A stretch of 64,000 bases of DNA from positions 84,290 through 148,289 of the forward strand of contig JAKFYH010000002.1 in assembly GCA_021730945.1 (NCBI GenBank), in the 5' to 3' direction. Positions 1 through 8,242 of the stretch are shown here, piece by piece. Source of the DNA: Acidobacteriota bacterium (GTDB taxonomy: Bacteria; Acidobacteriota; Vicinamibacteria; Vicinamibacterales; UBA2999). Numbering within the stretch: position 1 is the stretch's first letter; each line of letters opens with the position of its first letter. The position numbers were made by a program, and so were the translations under genes. The notes beneath the pieces are model-generated. The model was not told the DNA's origin, did not search any database, and saw nothing but the letters and a program-made list of their open reading frames with translations.

Positions 1-47
1 TGTTGTTTGTGCCGGCCCGCTAGGTCAACAGCGAAGGAGATCGAGAC

Positions 48-236
48 ATGACGATTGAACGGTGGTTGCGGATGATTGGCGGCGGCTTCGTGGCCGCGAG
101 CGTGCTGCTGGGGATCTACGTTCACCCGTACTTCCTGTGGTTCACGCTGTTTGCAGGACTGAACCTGTTCCAGTCGGCATTTACCGAGTGGTGCCCGATG
201 ATGGCGATCCTGCGCAAGGCCGGCGTGCCGTCATGA
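48..236 (+). CDS. DUF2892-like small inner-membrane protein
   Basis: This 62-residue protein has two predicted membrane helices (about residues 8-26 and 29-45) and a C-terminal segment with the FTEWCPMM motif seen in the YgaP-type transmembrane domain family (DUF2892). In other bacteria such domains are fused to or sit beside rhodaneses and sulfur or redox genes. A ribosome site (GAAGGAGAT) lies 8 bases before the ATG. Its stop overlaps the start of the next small frame in an ATGA junction, so the two are probably co-translated. The exact role is unknown. Confidence 0.7.
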   Translation: MTIERWLRMIGGGFVAASVLLGIYVHPYFLWFTLFAGLNLFQSAFTEWCPMMAILRKAGVPS

Positions 237-313
237 TGACAGCCCTCGGCCTCCTCGCGGGATGGCTCGCGCTCCAGCTGTGGGTACTGCCGCGCCTCGG
301 CGTACCCACTTGA
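233..313 (+). CDS. 26-residue hydrophobic microprotein
   Basis: A very short frame starts on the ATG of an ATGA overlap with the preceding DUF2892-like gene. It encodes one hydrophobic helix (about residues 3-18) followed by a short tail. The start/stop overlap and the single-helix composition argue that it is a translated membrane microprotein rather than noise, perhaps a partner of the upstream protein. There is no recognised family and no motif beyond hydrophobicity, so function is unknown. Confidence 0.4.
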   Translation: MMTALGLLAGWLALQLWVLPRLGVPT

Positions 314-372
314 GCGGTGCCTCACCCGCGGTCGCGGGCAGAGTCGCCGACTGAGTCAGACCAGGACACCGT

Positions 373-1563
373 ATGAAACGCCGGTTCACGATCCCTCGAC
401 AAGTATGGTTTGCCGCCTTCGGCATCGCCTTGCTGCTGGCGCTTGGCTGGGTCGCGACGCAGAGCGGACCGCTGGCGCCGATTCAGGTGACCGTGACGAC
501 GGTCGGCCGGGGCACCGTGTCGCCGGCCCTGTTTGGCATCGGCACGCTCGAGGCGCAACGCGCGTACCTGATCGGACCGACCACGGCCGGCCGCGTCAAG
601 CGCGTGATGGTTGACGTCGGCGATCTCGTCGCCGCCGGCCAGTTGCTCGCCGAGATGGAGCCGGTCGACCTCGACGCGCGAGTGGCGGCGACAGTGGCGG
701 CGGTCGATCGCGGCCGCAGCGCCGTGGCGGCCGCCGAGGCCCAGGCGCGCGATGCAAGCAGCCGGCAGGGGCTCGCCACCACCGAAGCCCATCGCATTGT
801 CACCCTCGGTCAGGCCGGGGTCGTCAGCCAGAGCGCCGTGGATGCGGCGCAGCAGGCTTCGCAATCGGCCGACGCTCAGGTTGCTGCTGCCGCCGCGGCG
901 TTGGCCGGGGCCCGGCGGGAGATCGCCAGGCTCGACGCCGAGCTTCGCGGGGCGCAACAGCAGCGGGTCAACGTCCGGCTCGTGGCGCCGGCAGCCGGGG
1001 TCGTGACATCCCGGAACGCCGAGCCGGGCTCCACCGTCATCGCCGGCCAGCCGGTACTCAAGCTGGAGGACCCCACCAGTATCTGGATCAGCGTGCGTCT
1101 CGATCAGGCCCGGTCCGCGGGCCTCGGCGTGGGGCTGGCCGCCGCCATCACGCGGCGATCCGATCCGCTGGCGACGCATGCCGGAAAAGTGGTGCGCGTC
1201 GAACCCACGAGCGACGCCGTGACCGAGGAGCGCATCGCGAAGGTGGCCTTCGACCGTTTGCCGGACGGGGTGGCGACCGGCGAGATGGCCGAGGTCACGC
1301 TGCGCCTCTCCCCGGTTGCTAACGCGGTGGTCGTCCCGAACGCCAGCCTTCGCCATCGCGGGGCCCAGACCGGGGTCTGGCACTACTCCGGCGGGCAGTT
1401 GCGGTTTGCACCCGTGACCACCGGCGCGGAGAGTCTTGATGGCACGGTGCAGATCCTCGAGGGAATCGCCGCCGGTGACGAGGTGATTGTTTACAGCGAA
1501 CGCGACCTCGCCGACGACAGCCGCGTCAAGGTGGTGACCGCTCTGCGCGGAGCGGGCTCATGA
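373..1563 (+). CDS. Periplasmic adaptor (membrane-fusion) subunit of ABC exporter
   Basis: This HlyD/MacA/DevB-type adaptor has 396 residues. It has an N-terminal membrane anchor (about residues 11-27), a first lipoyl-like half (GPTTAGRVKRVMVDVGD near 58-74), an alanine-rich coiled coil (about 88-195), a second lipoyl half (APAAGVVTSRNAEPGS) and C-terminal beta-barrel domains. Such proteins bridge an inner-membrane ABC transporter to an outer-membrane channel. Its stop overlaps the start of the FtsX-like permease by 4 bases and the ATPase follows, so the three genes form one exporter operon. No outer-membrane factor is visible nearby and the substrate is not predictable. Confidence 0.88.
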   Translation: MKRRFTIPRQVWFAAFGIALLLALGWVATQSGPLAPIQVTVTTVGRGTVSPALFGIGTLEAQRAYLIGPTTAGRVKRVMVDVGDLVAAGQLLAEMEPVDLDARVAATVAAVDRGRSAVAAAEAQARDASSRQGLATTEAHRIVTLGQAGVVSQSAVDAAQQASQSADAQVAAAAAALAGARREIARLDAELRGAQQQRVNVRLVAPAAGVVTSRNAEPGSTVIAGQPVLKLEDPTSIWISVRLDQARSAGLGVGLAAAITRRSDPLATHAGKVVRVEPTSDAVTEERIAKVAFDRLPDGVATGEMAEVTLRLSPVANAVVVPNASLRHRGAQTGVWHYSGGQLRFAPVTTGAESLDGTVQILEGIAAGDEVIVYSERDLADDSRVKVVTALRGAGS

Positions 1564-2753
1564 TCAGCCTCGCCGGCCGCGACATCCTGCACTCGTGGAG
1601 CAAGTTCGCCCTCACCGGCCTGGGGCTCGGCCTGCTGATCGGCGTCACCTTCACCATGGCGGGCGTCTACCGCGGCATGGTGGACGACGCGAAGGTGCTG
1701 CTCAACAACAGCGGCGCCGACTTGTGGGTGGTGCAGAAGGATACGCTGGGCCCTTACGCCGAATCGTCCAGCCTGCACGATGATGTCTATCGCGGCATTC
1801 TCGGAATACCCGGCGTCGCCCGGGCCGCCAATGTCACTTATCTGACCATGCAGGTGCGGCGGGCGGGCGCCGATGTCCGCGCGATGGTCGTCGGGTTCGT
1901 TCCCGGCGAGCCTGGCGAACCGGCGTTCCTGATCGCGGGCCGGCGCGTGACGCGCAGCCACTATGAAGCGGTGGCCGACCTGACGGCCGGGTTCGCCCTC
2001 GGCGATCGGATTCGCATTCGCCGCCACGACTACACCGTGGTCGGCCTGACCCGCCGCACGGTGTCGTCGGGCGGCGACCCGATGGTGTTCATCCCCCTCA
2101 AGGACGCGCAGGAAGCGCAGTTTCTCAAGGACAACGACGCGATCGTCAGCGAGCGAGCGCGCACCGCCGGCAACCCCGCGCTCAACCGGCCCGGGGTGCC
2201 GGGGCTGCTGGACGCGATCGAGGCGTCGCAGACCAGCAACCGCAACGTCAACGCGGTGCTGGTGCGCGTGGCCGTCGGCCATGCGCCCGAGACCGTGGCG
2301 GAAGAGATCCGCCGTTGGAAGCACGTGCAGGCGTTCACCCGCGCGCAGATGGAAGACATCCTGATCGCCAAGCTGATCGCCAATGCGGCGAAGCAGATCG
2401 GCATGTTCCTGGCAATCCTGACGATCGTCAGCGCGGCGATCGTGGCGTTCATCATCTACACGATGACCCTCGGCAAGATCCGCGAGATTGCGGTCTTGAA
2501 GCTGATCGGCACGCACAACCGCACGATTGCCACCATGATCCTGCAGCAGGCGCTGGGGCTCGGGCTGATTGGCTTCGCCGTCGGGAAGATCGCCGCCACC
2601 CTCTGGGGGCCGGCGTTTCCGCGATACGTCCTGCTCGAACCCTGGGACGCCGTGATCGGCTTTGGAATCGTCATGCTGGTCTGCGTGCTGGCGAGCACGC
2701 TGGCGATTCGCGCCGCGCTGGCCGTGGATCCCGCGGCGGCCATCGGTGGTTGA
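1560..2753 (+). CDS. FtsX/MacB-like ABC transporter permease (DevC type)
   Basis: This 397-residue permease starts on an ATGA overlap with the adaptor gene. It shows the MacB/FtsX layout: one N-terminal helix (about residues 17-36), a large periplasmic domain (about 40-275) and three C-terminal helices (about 282-305, 328-350, 365-388). The FtsX signature region around KIREIAVLKLIGTHNRTI is clear. The family works as a mechanotransmission exporter with an adaptor and an ATPase, which are the genes on either side. It most resembles DevC-like permeases used with DevA and DevB. Substrate unknown. Confidence 0.88.
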   Translation: MISLAGRDILHSWSKFALTGLGLGLLIGVTFTMAGVYRGMVDDAKVLLNNSGADLWVVQKDTLGPYAESSSLHDDVYRGILGIPGVARAANVTYLTMQVRRAGADVRAMVVGFVPGEPGEPAFLIAGRRVTRSHYEAVADLTAGFALGDRIRIRRHDYTVVGLTRRTVSSGGDPMVFIPLKDAQEAQFLKDNDAIVSERARTAGNPALNRPGVPGLLDAIEASQTSNRNVNAVLVRVAVGHAPETVAEEIRRWKHVQAFTRAQMEDILIAKLIANAAKQIGMFLAILTIVSAAIVAFIIYTMTLGKIREIAVLKLIGTHNRTIATMILQQALGLGLIGFAVGKIAATLWGPAFPRYVLLEPWDAVIGFGIVMLVCVLASTLAIRAALAVDPAAAIGG

Positions 2754-2754
2754 G

Positions 2755-3471
2755 ATGGGACTGGGCGCCGGCATTCATCTCGAGGGCGTCAGCAAGCGCT
2801 ACGGCGCCGGCGACACGGCGGTCGACGCGCTCAAGGACGTCAACATGTCGGTGGCGCCCGGCGAAGTGGTCGGGCTCATCGGTCCGAGCGGCTCCGGCAA
2901 GACCACGTTGCTCAAGTGCCTCGGCGCGGTCATCGAACCGACCCGCGGCCGCATGACCCTGGGCGGTGAGGTGATCTACGACAACGGCTGGCAGATCGAC
3001 GACCGGCGGGTGCTGCGGCGGGATCGCATCGGCTTCATCTTCCAGGCGCCGTACTTGATCCCGTTCCTCGACGCGATCGACAACGTCGCGCTGTTGCCGA
3101 TGCTGGCGGGGCGGCCGAACGCGGAAGCCCGCGCCCGGGCCAGGGAACTGCTCGAGGCGCTCGACGTGGCGCATCGCGCCCAGGCGTTTCCCTCCGAACT
3201 CTCCGGCGGCGAGCAGCAGCGGGTGTCGATTGCCCGGGCGCTGGCCAACCGCCCGCCGGTGATCCTCGCCGACGAGCCGACCGCGCCGCTCGACAGCGAA
3301 CGGGGCCTGGCCGTGATGCGGATTCTGCATCAGCTGGCCGGCCAGTACCAGACCGCGATCATTGTCGTGACCCACGACGAGAAGATCATCCCCACCTTCA
3401 AACGCATCTACGCCATCCGCGACGGGCGGACGGTCGAGGAAGCGGGCGAAGGCCGGGGTCTTTCAGCCTGA
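2755..3471 (+). CDS. ABC exporter ATPase (MacB/DevA/LolD type)
   Basis: This 238-residue ATPase has Walker A GPSGSGKT (43-50), the Q-loop region IFQAPYLIPF, the signature LSGGEQQR and Walker B VILADEPTAPLDS, followed by the switch histidine in VVTHD. The ATG one base after the permease stop is the better start: a longer frame exists upstream but lies inside the permease and lacks family similarity. It completes the adaptor-permease-ATPase operon and energises export across the envelope. Confidence 0.9.
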   Translation: MGLGAGIHLEGVSKRYGAGDTAVDALKDVNMSVAPGEVVGLIGPSGSGKTTLLKCLGAVIEPTRGRMTLGGEVIYDNGWQIDDRRVLRRDRIGFIFQAPYLIPFLDAIDNVALLPMLAGRPNAEARARARELLEALDVAHRAQAFPSELSGGEQQRVSIARALANRPPVILADEPTAPLDSERGLAVMRILHQLAGQYQTAIIVVTHDEKIIPTFKRIYAIRDGRTVEEAGEGRGLSA

Positions 3472-3485
3472 GACTGACCCAAGGG

Positions 3486-3857
3486 GTGACGGTGCATACC
3501 AACCTTTCCGCTCGGACGGCAGCGGCCGCAGGCCTGCTCTTCGGCGTGCTCTCGGTCATGGCCGGAACGCGAGTACTGGCCGGCAACGACCCGGAGTACG
3601 TCGTCCTCACCTGGCTCGTCGAGTACAACATCGCGGCGGGAGTGGTCGGCGTCGTGGCGGGGGCAGGCCTGTGGCGGCCGCGGGCGTGGGCAGTCAGGCT
3701 CGCGCGGACGCTGGCCGTGTTTCACGGCATCGTGCTGGTCATCCTGCTCGTGCTCGCCGGCCTCGCCCGGCCGGTGGCCACCGACAGCGTGGTCGCGATG
3801 GTGCTGCGAACGGTGGTCTGGTCGTCCATCGCGGTGGTCACCCGCGCGAAGGCGTGA
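3486..3857 (+). CDS. Hypothetical four-helix membrane protein
   Basis: This 123-residue protein is dominated by four hydrophobic helices (about residues 12-30, 38-60, 72-92, 98-116) and has no catalytic motif I can recognise. Translation probably begins at GTG 3486, with GTG 3492 as an alternative. It follows the ABC exporter ATPase by 14 bases in the same direction, so it may be the last gene of that transcript. Function is unknown. Confidence 0.6.
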   Translation: MTVHTNLSARTAAAAGLLFGVLSVMAGTRVLAGNDPEYVVLTWLVEYNIAAGVVGVVAGAGLWRPRAWAVRLARTLAVFHGIVLVILLVLAGLARPVATDSVVAMVLRTVVWSSIAVVTRAKA

Positions 3858-3882
3858 GGCCAGGGTCCGAACTCTCCAACGG

Positions 3883-3992
3883 TCACCGCACCAGGACGAA
3901 GTGGCTGTTGGTCGTGGCGTCGATGCGGTGGGCGACGTCGGCAGGAATGTGCACCACGCTGCCGGGCGACAGATTGCCGGCTGCAAAGATCT
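3883..3992 (-). pseudogene. C-terminal remnant of a cupin gene
   Basis: On the minus strand, right after the nosY stop, a frame without a start encodes about 36 residues ending in a stop. It contains AAGNLSPGSVVHIPADVAHR and the tail DATTNSHFVLV. The pattern matches the end of the intact cupin at 19462-19803 (AGPGTIVRLPAHVPHAVDA), including the His of the second cupin motif. No N-terminal cupin motif or start codon is present, so this looks like the broken 3' end of a cupin gene fused behind the nos operon. An alternative is a coincidental frame in GC-rich DNA. Confidence 0.4.
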
Positions 3993-4832
3993 TCAGATGT
4001 CGGCGCGCGACAGCGCGCGAACCGCCAGCACCAGTGGGGCGACCAGCCAGGCCAAGAGCGACAGCACCACCAGGCCCGCGGTGGTGGCCGGGCCGCCGGT
4101 GAAACGCAGCAGCGCGAGCGACGCCCCGCCAAACGCCGCGGTTCCTTCAATGGCCAGCAAGGCGCCCGTTCGGGCCGCGTCCACCGGGTTGACGAGCGTG
4201 GCGGCGATCAGCAGCCGCGACGCTGAGCCCGACCGCAGGAGCGAAGCGGCGCCGAGCGCGGCGATGTCGAAGACCACCACGGCGACGAACCAGACCACGA
4301 GCGCCGTCGCCAGAACGCGGGTGCGACGGCCGGCGTTACCGCTGGCCAGCAGCGCCGCAATCGCCAGGAATACGCCGGTGATGGCGACCGCGGTTCCAAT
4401 CAACGCGCCGTAACGCCACCATCCATCGATCCCCGACTGGGACTGCATCACCAGCCCGGCGGCGCCGAAGCCGACCAGTTCGGCCGCCGACAGCGCCATC
4501 CATACTCCCAGCATGCGGCCCAGCAGGATGGCACCGCGCGACACCGGCTGCGAGTACAGCAACTCCGCGGCACCGCGTTCCGGTGTCAGCGCGAGCCCGC
4601 CAAACACCAGTGCCGCCAGTGGCACCAGGAGCAGCACTACCTGCACCAGCGACACCGCCGTGCGCGAGAAGTCCTGGAGGCCGTGGCCGCCCGACAGCAC
4701 ATAGCCGGCACCGGCAATCGCGAGAGCCAGAGCAGCGAAGACCACCGCAAACAGTTGCAGCCAGCGCGAGCGGACCGCCAGCACCAGTTCGTGCCGGGCG
4801 CACAGCCAAAGCACCGGCCATATCGACGTCAT
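3993..4832 (-). CDS. nosY: NosY-type ABC permease for NosZ copper-site maturation
   Basis: This 279-residue ABC-2 type permease has about six hydrophobic helices and the motif LVFGGLALTPERGAAELLYSQPVSR typical of NosY. With NosF (ATPase) and periplasmic NosD it forms the NosDFY transporter needed to assemble the Cu-S (CuZ) cluster of nitrous oxide reductase. The ATG lies in an ATGA overlap with nosL, and the order nosD-nosF-nosL-nosY is coupled throughout by four-base overlaps. It is the last gene of the operon. Confidence 0.9.
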   Translation of the reverse strand: MTSIWPVLWLCARHELVLAVRSRWLQLFAVVFAALALAIAGAGYVLSGGHGLQDFSRTAVSLVQVVLLLVPLAALVFGGLALTPERGAAELLYSQPVSRGAILLGRMLGVWMALSAAELVGFGAAGLVMQSQSGIDGWWRYGALIGTAVAITGVFLAIAALLASGNAGRRTRVLATALVVWFVAVVVFDIAALGAASLLRSGSASRLLIAATLVNPVDAARTGALLAIEGTAAFGGASLALLRFTGGPATTAGLVVLSLLAWLVAPLVLAVRALSRADI

Positions 4833-5266
4833 GGCGTCACCGGCTGCGGGCGCGGGCCCAGAATGGCGTCGGCGGCGACCGCGCGGCCGCTGGCGGCTGC
4901 GGGGTCACCGTCACGGCCGGCCTGGTTCGCATGGGCCAGCAGTCCGGAGGCCATCGGCGTGGCCGTCGATGTCTCGGTGAAGATCGCGTGGCGCGCCTCG
5001 ATCCACTCGCCGGAGCCGTGGTCGGCTACGAAGCTGACTGCGTCGCCGGGGATCGCGCCATCGAGAAGAAAGTCGCGCAAGCACGCCAGGTCGTCGAAGA
5101 ACACTGGTTCGTCGCCCGGTCGTACGATTTGGGCGGCGGTCGCGCGCGACACGATCGTCATCCGGCAGTGGCCGCAGGCATCCTGGCCGAGCGCCGGCTC
5201 GATCGCCCGGGCCGGCCCCGCCGCGCACGACGTGACCAGCGCCAACGCGAGCAGGGTCAACCTCAT
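4829..5266 (-). CDS. nosL: NosL copper chaperone lipoprotein
   Basis: NosL is an outer-membrane-attached copper(I) carrier that hands copper to apo-NosZ through NosDFY. The 145-residue product begins with a lipoprotein signal (lipobox VTSC, Cys14) and carries the NosL motif CGHCRM (Cys31, Cys34, Met36). Next come a VFFDD segment (after RPGDEP), then WIEARHAIF and TPMASGLLAHAN, which are family hallmarks. I chose the ATG at 5266, in an ATGA overlap with nosF, over a longer frame because only this start gives a signal peptide. Confidence 0.9.
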   Translation of the reverse strand: MRLTLLALALVTSCAAGPARAIEPALGQDACGHCRMTIVSRATAAQIVRPGDEPVFFDDLACLRDFLLDGAIPGDAVSFVADHGSGEWIEARHAIFTETSTATPMASGLLAHANQAGRDGDPAAASGRAVAADAILGPRPQPVTP

Positions 5267-6162
5267 GACGAGGCCTCGATCAGTTCGCGATAGAACGCCT
5301 CGAGCCGGCCTTCCTCGGTCGTCAATCCCAGGATCTCGGCGCCACCGCCGCGAATTGCTTCGAGGACCGCCGGGCGCAATGAGGCCGGCCCCGGGATCAT
5401 CAGTTCGCTGCCTGACCAAAAGGCGCCGGCACAGCGTGTCCGGACGCGGTCGAGGATCTCAGCCGCCGGTGCGGCCATGCGCACGCGCATCACGCCGCGG
5501 TCAGCAAGTCGCGCGGCCAAATCGCTCCCGGTGAACTCCGCGACCAGCCGTCCAGCGACGATGACCGCCACGGCATCGGCCAGCCGTTCGATGTCGCCGA
5601 GTTGATGCGAGCTGAAGAACACCGTGCCGCCGGCCCGCCGCCGGGCTTCGACCAACTGGTAGAACGCGGCGAGCCCTTCGGGATCGAGCGCGGCGGTGGG
5701 CTCGTCCAACAGCAACACCTCGGTCGTGCCCAGCGTGGCCACGGCCAGTCCCAGCCGCTGGATCATGCCGCCGGAGTAGGTCCCGACCGCTCGCGCGCCG
5801 GCGCCGTTGAGCGAGGCGAACTTCAAGACCCGGTCGGCGGCGTCGGCCGGCGCCTGCCGCAGCCGGCGATAGAACTCCACGACTTCGCGGCCGGTCAGCG
5901 TATCCGGGAACGAGACCCGCTGCGGCAGGAACGCGCACCGGCGCCGGCCTTGCGGATCGAGGGCGCTCAGTTGCTGTTCGCCGATCAGCACTTCGCCGGC
6001 ATCCGGCCGAATCAACCCCGCCGCCGCCTTGATCGAGGTGGTCTTCCCCGACCCGTTCGGCCCAAGCAGCGCCACCACCGATCCGGCCGGGACGCCCAGC
6101 GTGAGCGTGTCGACCGCGGTGCGGCCGGTGAATCGCTTGGTGAACCCGCGGTACTGGATCAT
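5263..6162 (-). CDS. nosF: NosF ABC ATPase
   Basis: This 299-residue ATPase has Walker A GPNGSGKT, signature YSGGMIQR, Walker B LLLDEPTAALDPEG and a switch His in SSHQLGD. It powers the NosDFY complex that matures the CuZ centre of NosZ. The second methionine (6162) is preferred as start because it sits in an ATGA overlap with the nosD stop; an alternative start 18 bases upstream lies within nosD. The region after residue 220 is the family's variable C-terminal domain. Confidence 0.9.
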   Translation of the reverse strand: MIQYRGFTKRFTGRTAVDTLTLGVPAGSVVALLGPNGSGKTTSIKAAAGLIRPDAGEVLIGEQQLSALDPQGRRRCAFLPQRVSFPDTLTGREVVEFYRRLRQAPADAADRVLKFASLNGAGARAVGTYSGGMIQRLGLAVATLGTTEVLLLDEPTAALDPEGLAAFYQLVEARRRAGGTVFFSSHQLGDIERLADAVAVIVAGRLVAEFTGSDLAARLADRGVMRVRMAAPAAEILDRVRTRCAGAFWSGSELMIPGPASLRPAVLEAIRGGGAEILGLTTEEGRLEAFYRELIEASS

Positions 6163-7526
6163 GCCGCGCTCCGGGCCCACGAACGCCCGCCCGCCGCGAG
6201 CAGGCCGCCGCCAACAAGGAGCAGAAGCAGCGGCGGGCCAAGGCTCGCGGCGGAGCGGAATTCGGCGGTGCGCTCGGTCGGCACCGCGGTCAACGCAGGC
6301 GGCCGCGCCAGCGGCTGCGGGTCGACCACGGGGATCGGGTCGAGCACCGGAAAGGCGCGCTCGGCGGCGCCGAGCGCGGCCACCGCCAGGCTGTGAGAGA
6401 ACAGGTCGGCGGCCGTGAGATTGCCGCGGACGTGATCGAAGATGCTGGTCAGGCGGTACGGCCGATCGGCGAGGCCGTCGCCGTCGAGGTCGGGCTCGCC
6501 GTGGTCCGACCAGTAGTTGCGGTCGAAGCGGGTGTCGGTGCGCTTGCCGACCAGTGACAGCGGCGAGAGGTTGCCGACGAAGGCGTTGCCGGCGAACACG
6601 TTGTCGCCGTTCGACTGGTAGATCACCAGCGCCACGTCCGACATCGCGATCACGTTGCCGCGGAACTGATTGCGATACGAGCCATCCAGGAAGACCCCAC
6701 GGGCGTTGTCGCCAATCAGGTTGTCCTCGGCCATCACGTCGTCACAGTGTTTCAGCAGCAGGCCGACGGACGCGAACCCGCGGTTGTGGATGAACTGGTT
6801 GCGCCGGAACACCAGCCGGCGCGAGTACATCAGTGCCGCCCCGGCGGCGCCGTCCTCGAAGACGTTGTCCTCAAACCGGTTGTCGTCGGAATACATGTAG
6901 TGCAGCCCGTAGCGCAGCTGGCCGGCGCGGTTGCCCTGCACCACCCCGTGTGACGACGACTGGATGTACATGCCGTCGCGGACGCCGGTGATGCGGTTGC
7001 GCTGCAGACTGAATCGGTGGCTGTTCCAGACGTGGATGCCGCTGCCGACCTCACCGGGATCACGATCGGGAATGCCGGTGATCTCGGAGTCCTCGACCGT
7101 GACATCGTCGGCGGCGTAGAGATAGACCCCAAACAGGGACTGGCGCACCTGGCACGCCCGGACGGTGACCCGCGGCGCCGAGATGTGGATGCCCGAGCTG
7201 TCGCGGCCGAGGTCGCCGCCGCTGCGGCCGTCGATGGCGAAGCCCTCAATCACGACGTCGGCGGCGCGAATCCGGACGACACTGCCGTGCCCCGAGCCGA
7301 GCAGCGTCGGGCGGCCGAGGCCGATGAGGGTGAGCGGGCGATCGATGAACACGTCACCGGCGTAGGTGCCGGCGGGCACTTCGATGCGGTCGCCTGGCGC
7401 AGCGCGGTCGATCAGTAACTGGATTGGCGACGCTTGATCAGCGGGCGGCCGTCCCTCCAGCCCGCCGCTCGACGGCGCCGCCGGATCCTGGAGCAGCGCG
7501 GCCGCCAAGAGGAGCGCCGTCGGCAT
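6159..7526 (-). CDS. nosD: NosD periplasmic copper-processing beta-helix protein
   Basis: NosD is the periplasmic partner of NosFY and is required for copper-sulfide cluster assembly in NosZ. The 455-residue product has a signal peptide (PTALLLAAALLQDPA), then a long run of right-handed beta-helix (CASH/NosD) repeats such as RNRITGVRDGMYIQSSSHGV and DNRFEDNVFEDG. A C-terminal hydrophobic helix (about 430-450) ends in basic residues. The ATG at 7526 lies 7 bases after nosB and gives the signal peptide; the longer upstream frame is inside nosB. It overlaps nosF by four bases. Confidence 0.9.
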   Translation of the reverse strand: MPTALLLAAALLQDPAAPSSGGLEGRPPADQASPIQLLIDRAAPGDRIEVPAGTYAGDVFIDRPLTLIGLGRPTLLGSGHGSVVRIRAADVVIEGFAIDGRSGGDLGRDSSGIHISAPRVTVRACQVRQSLFGVYLYAADDVTVEDSEITGIPDRDPGEVGSGIHVWNSHRFSLQRNRITGVRDGMYIQSSSHGVVQGNRAGQLRYGLHYMYSDDNRFEDNVFEDGAAGAALMYSRRLVFRRNQFIHNRGFASVGLLLKHCDDVMAEDNLIGDNARGVFLDGSYRNQFRGNVIAMSDVALVIYQSNGDNVFAGNAFVGNLSPLSLVGKRTDTRFDRNYWSDHGEPDLDGDGLADRPYRLTSIFDHVRGNLTAADLFSHSLAVAALGAAERAFPVLDPIPVVDPQPLARPPALTAVPTERTAEFRSAASLGPPLLLLLVGGGLLAAGGRSWARSAA

Positions 7527-7533
7527 CACGTCG

Positions 7534-8187
7534 CTACCCTCGATCCACGGCGACCGGGGCTTCCGGCCGTGGCCGGCTCCACCAGGTCCACCCGATCGCC
7601 GCCACCAGCAACGCAATCACGGCGAACATGGCGTAGGAACCCGCGCGCGGATAGGAGTAAACCTCGAAGTTGGCGATCTGCTGGTAGCCGAACATCGGCG
7701 GCATGAAGGGCGGGACCTTGACCGCGGCGTCTGGCGCCAGGTCGTGGCCGTAGACGTACAGCTTGTAGCCGAACGACCACAGCGAGAATGCCCCGAAGTA
7801 GACGAACAACATCGTCACGTCCACCAGCGCAACCACCGTGCCATGCACGGCCGCGCGCAGCACCAGCAGGCCGAGGGTGCCGATGACGAACGGCATCCAC
7901 TGAAACTCGGAGAACGACTCGTTCACGAGCGCGTGCATGCCGATGTAGTGGTTGAGGACGTTGATCTCGGTGATGTCCTGTCCCTGGTTACCGCCCACCA
8001 GCGTGTACGAGTAGATGTCGAGCCGGAGTCCGCCCGGGTACTGCGGCGCGAACATGGTCAGGTTCCAGAGCGGGAAAAAATAGGTGGCCACCAGCAGTAC
8101 CGCCGCGGCGAGAAGCATGAGGCGCGCCGCGAGGCCGATCGGTTCCTGCAGGAAACGATTCGTACGCCGGAGGGACGTCTGCATCAT
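7534..8187 (-). CDS. nosB: NosB-like membrane protein of clade II nos clusters
   Basis: This membrane protein of about 217 residues sits directly downstream of nosZ, where clade II (atypical) nos clusters carry nosB, a conserved membrane protein of unknown function. Helices are visible near residues 18-35, 100-115, 122-145 and 190-208. The periplasmic motif RLDIYSYTLVGGNQGQDITE followed by INVLNHYIGMHAL is strongly conserved in this family as I remember it. ATG 8187 is chosen; an ATG also follows immediately. The 55-base gap to nosZ contains a perfect CAACTTT heptamer array. Confidence 0.75.
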   Translation of the reverse strand: MMQTSLRRTNRFLQEPIGLAARLMLLAAAVLLVATYFFPLWNLTMFAPQYPGGLRLDIYSYTLVGGNQGQDITEINVLNHYIGMHALVNESFSEFQWMPFVIGTLGLLVLRAAVHGTVVALVDVTMLFVYFGAFSLWSFGYKLYVYGHDLAPDAAVKVPPFMPPMFGYQQIANFEVYSYPRAGSYAMFAVIALLVAAIGWTWWSRPRPEAPVAVDRG

Positions 8188-8196
8188 GTGGCCACC

Positions 8197-8235
8197 CAAC
8201 TTTCAACTTTCAACTTTCAACTTTCAACTTTCAAC
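8197..8235. repeat. CAACTTT heptamer array between nosZ and nosB
   Basis: There are 5.6 perfect head-to-tail copies of CAACTTT (GTTGAAA on the transcribed strand), starting 9 bases upstream of the nosB start codon. The array fills nearly the whole nosZ-nosB gap. A looser cousin lies at 28366-28460. Confidence 0.95.
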
Positions 8236-8242
8236 GCTCGGG

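Noticed and set aside
2662..2754. Longer start for the ABC ATPase
   Set aside because: The extra codons lie inside the permease gene and have no ATPase similarity; the ATG after the permease stop fits the family.
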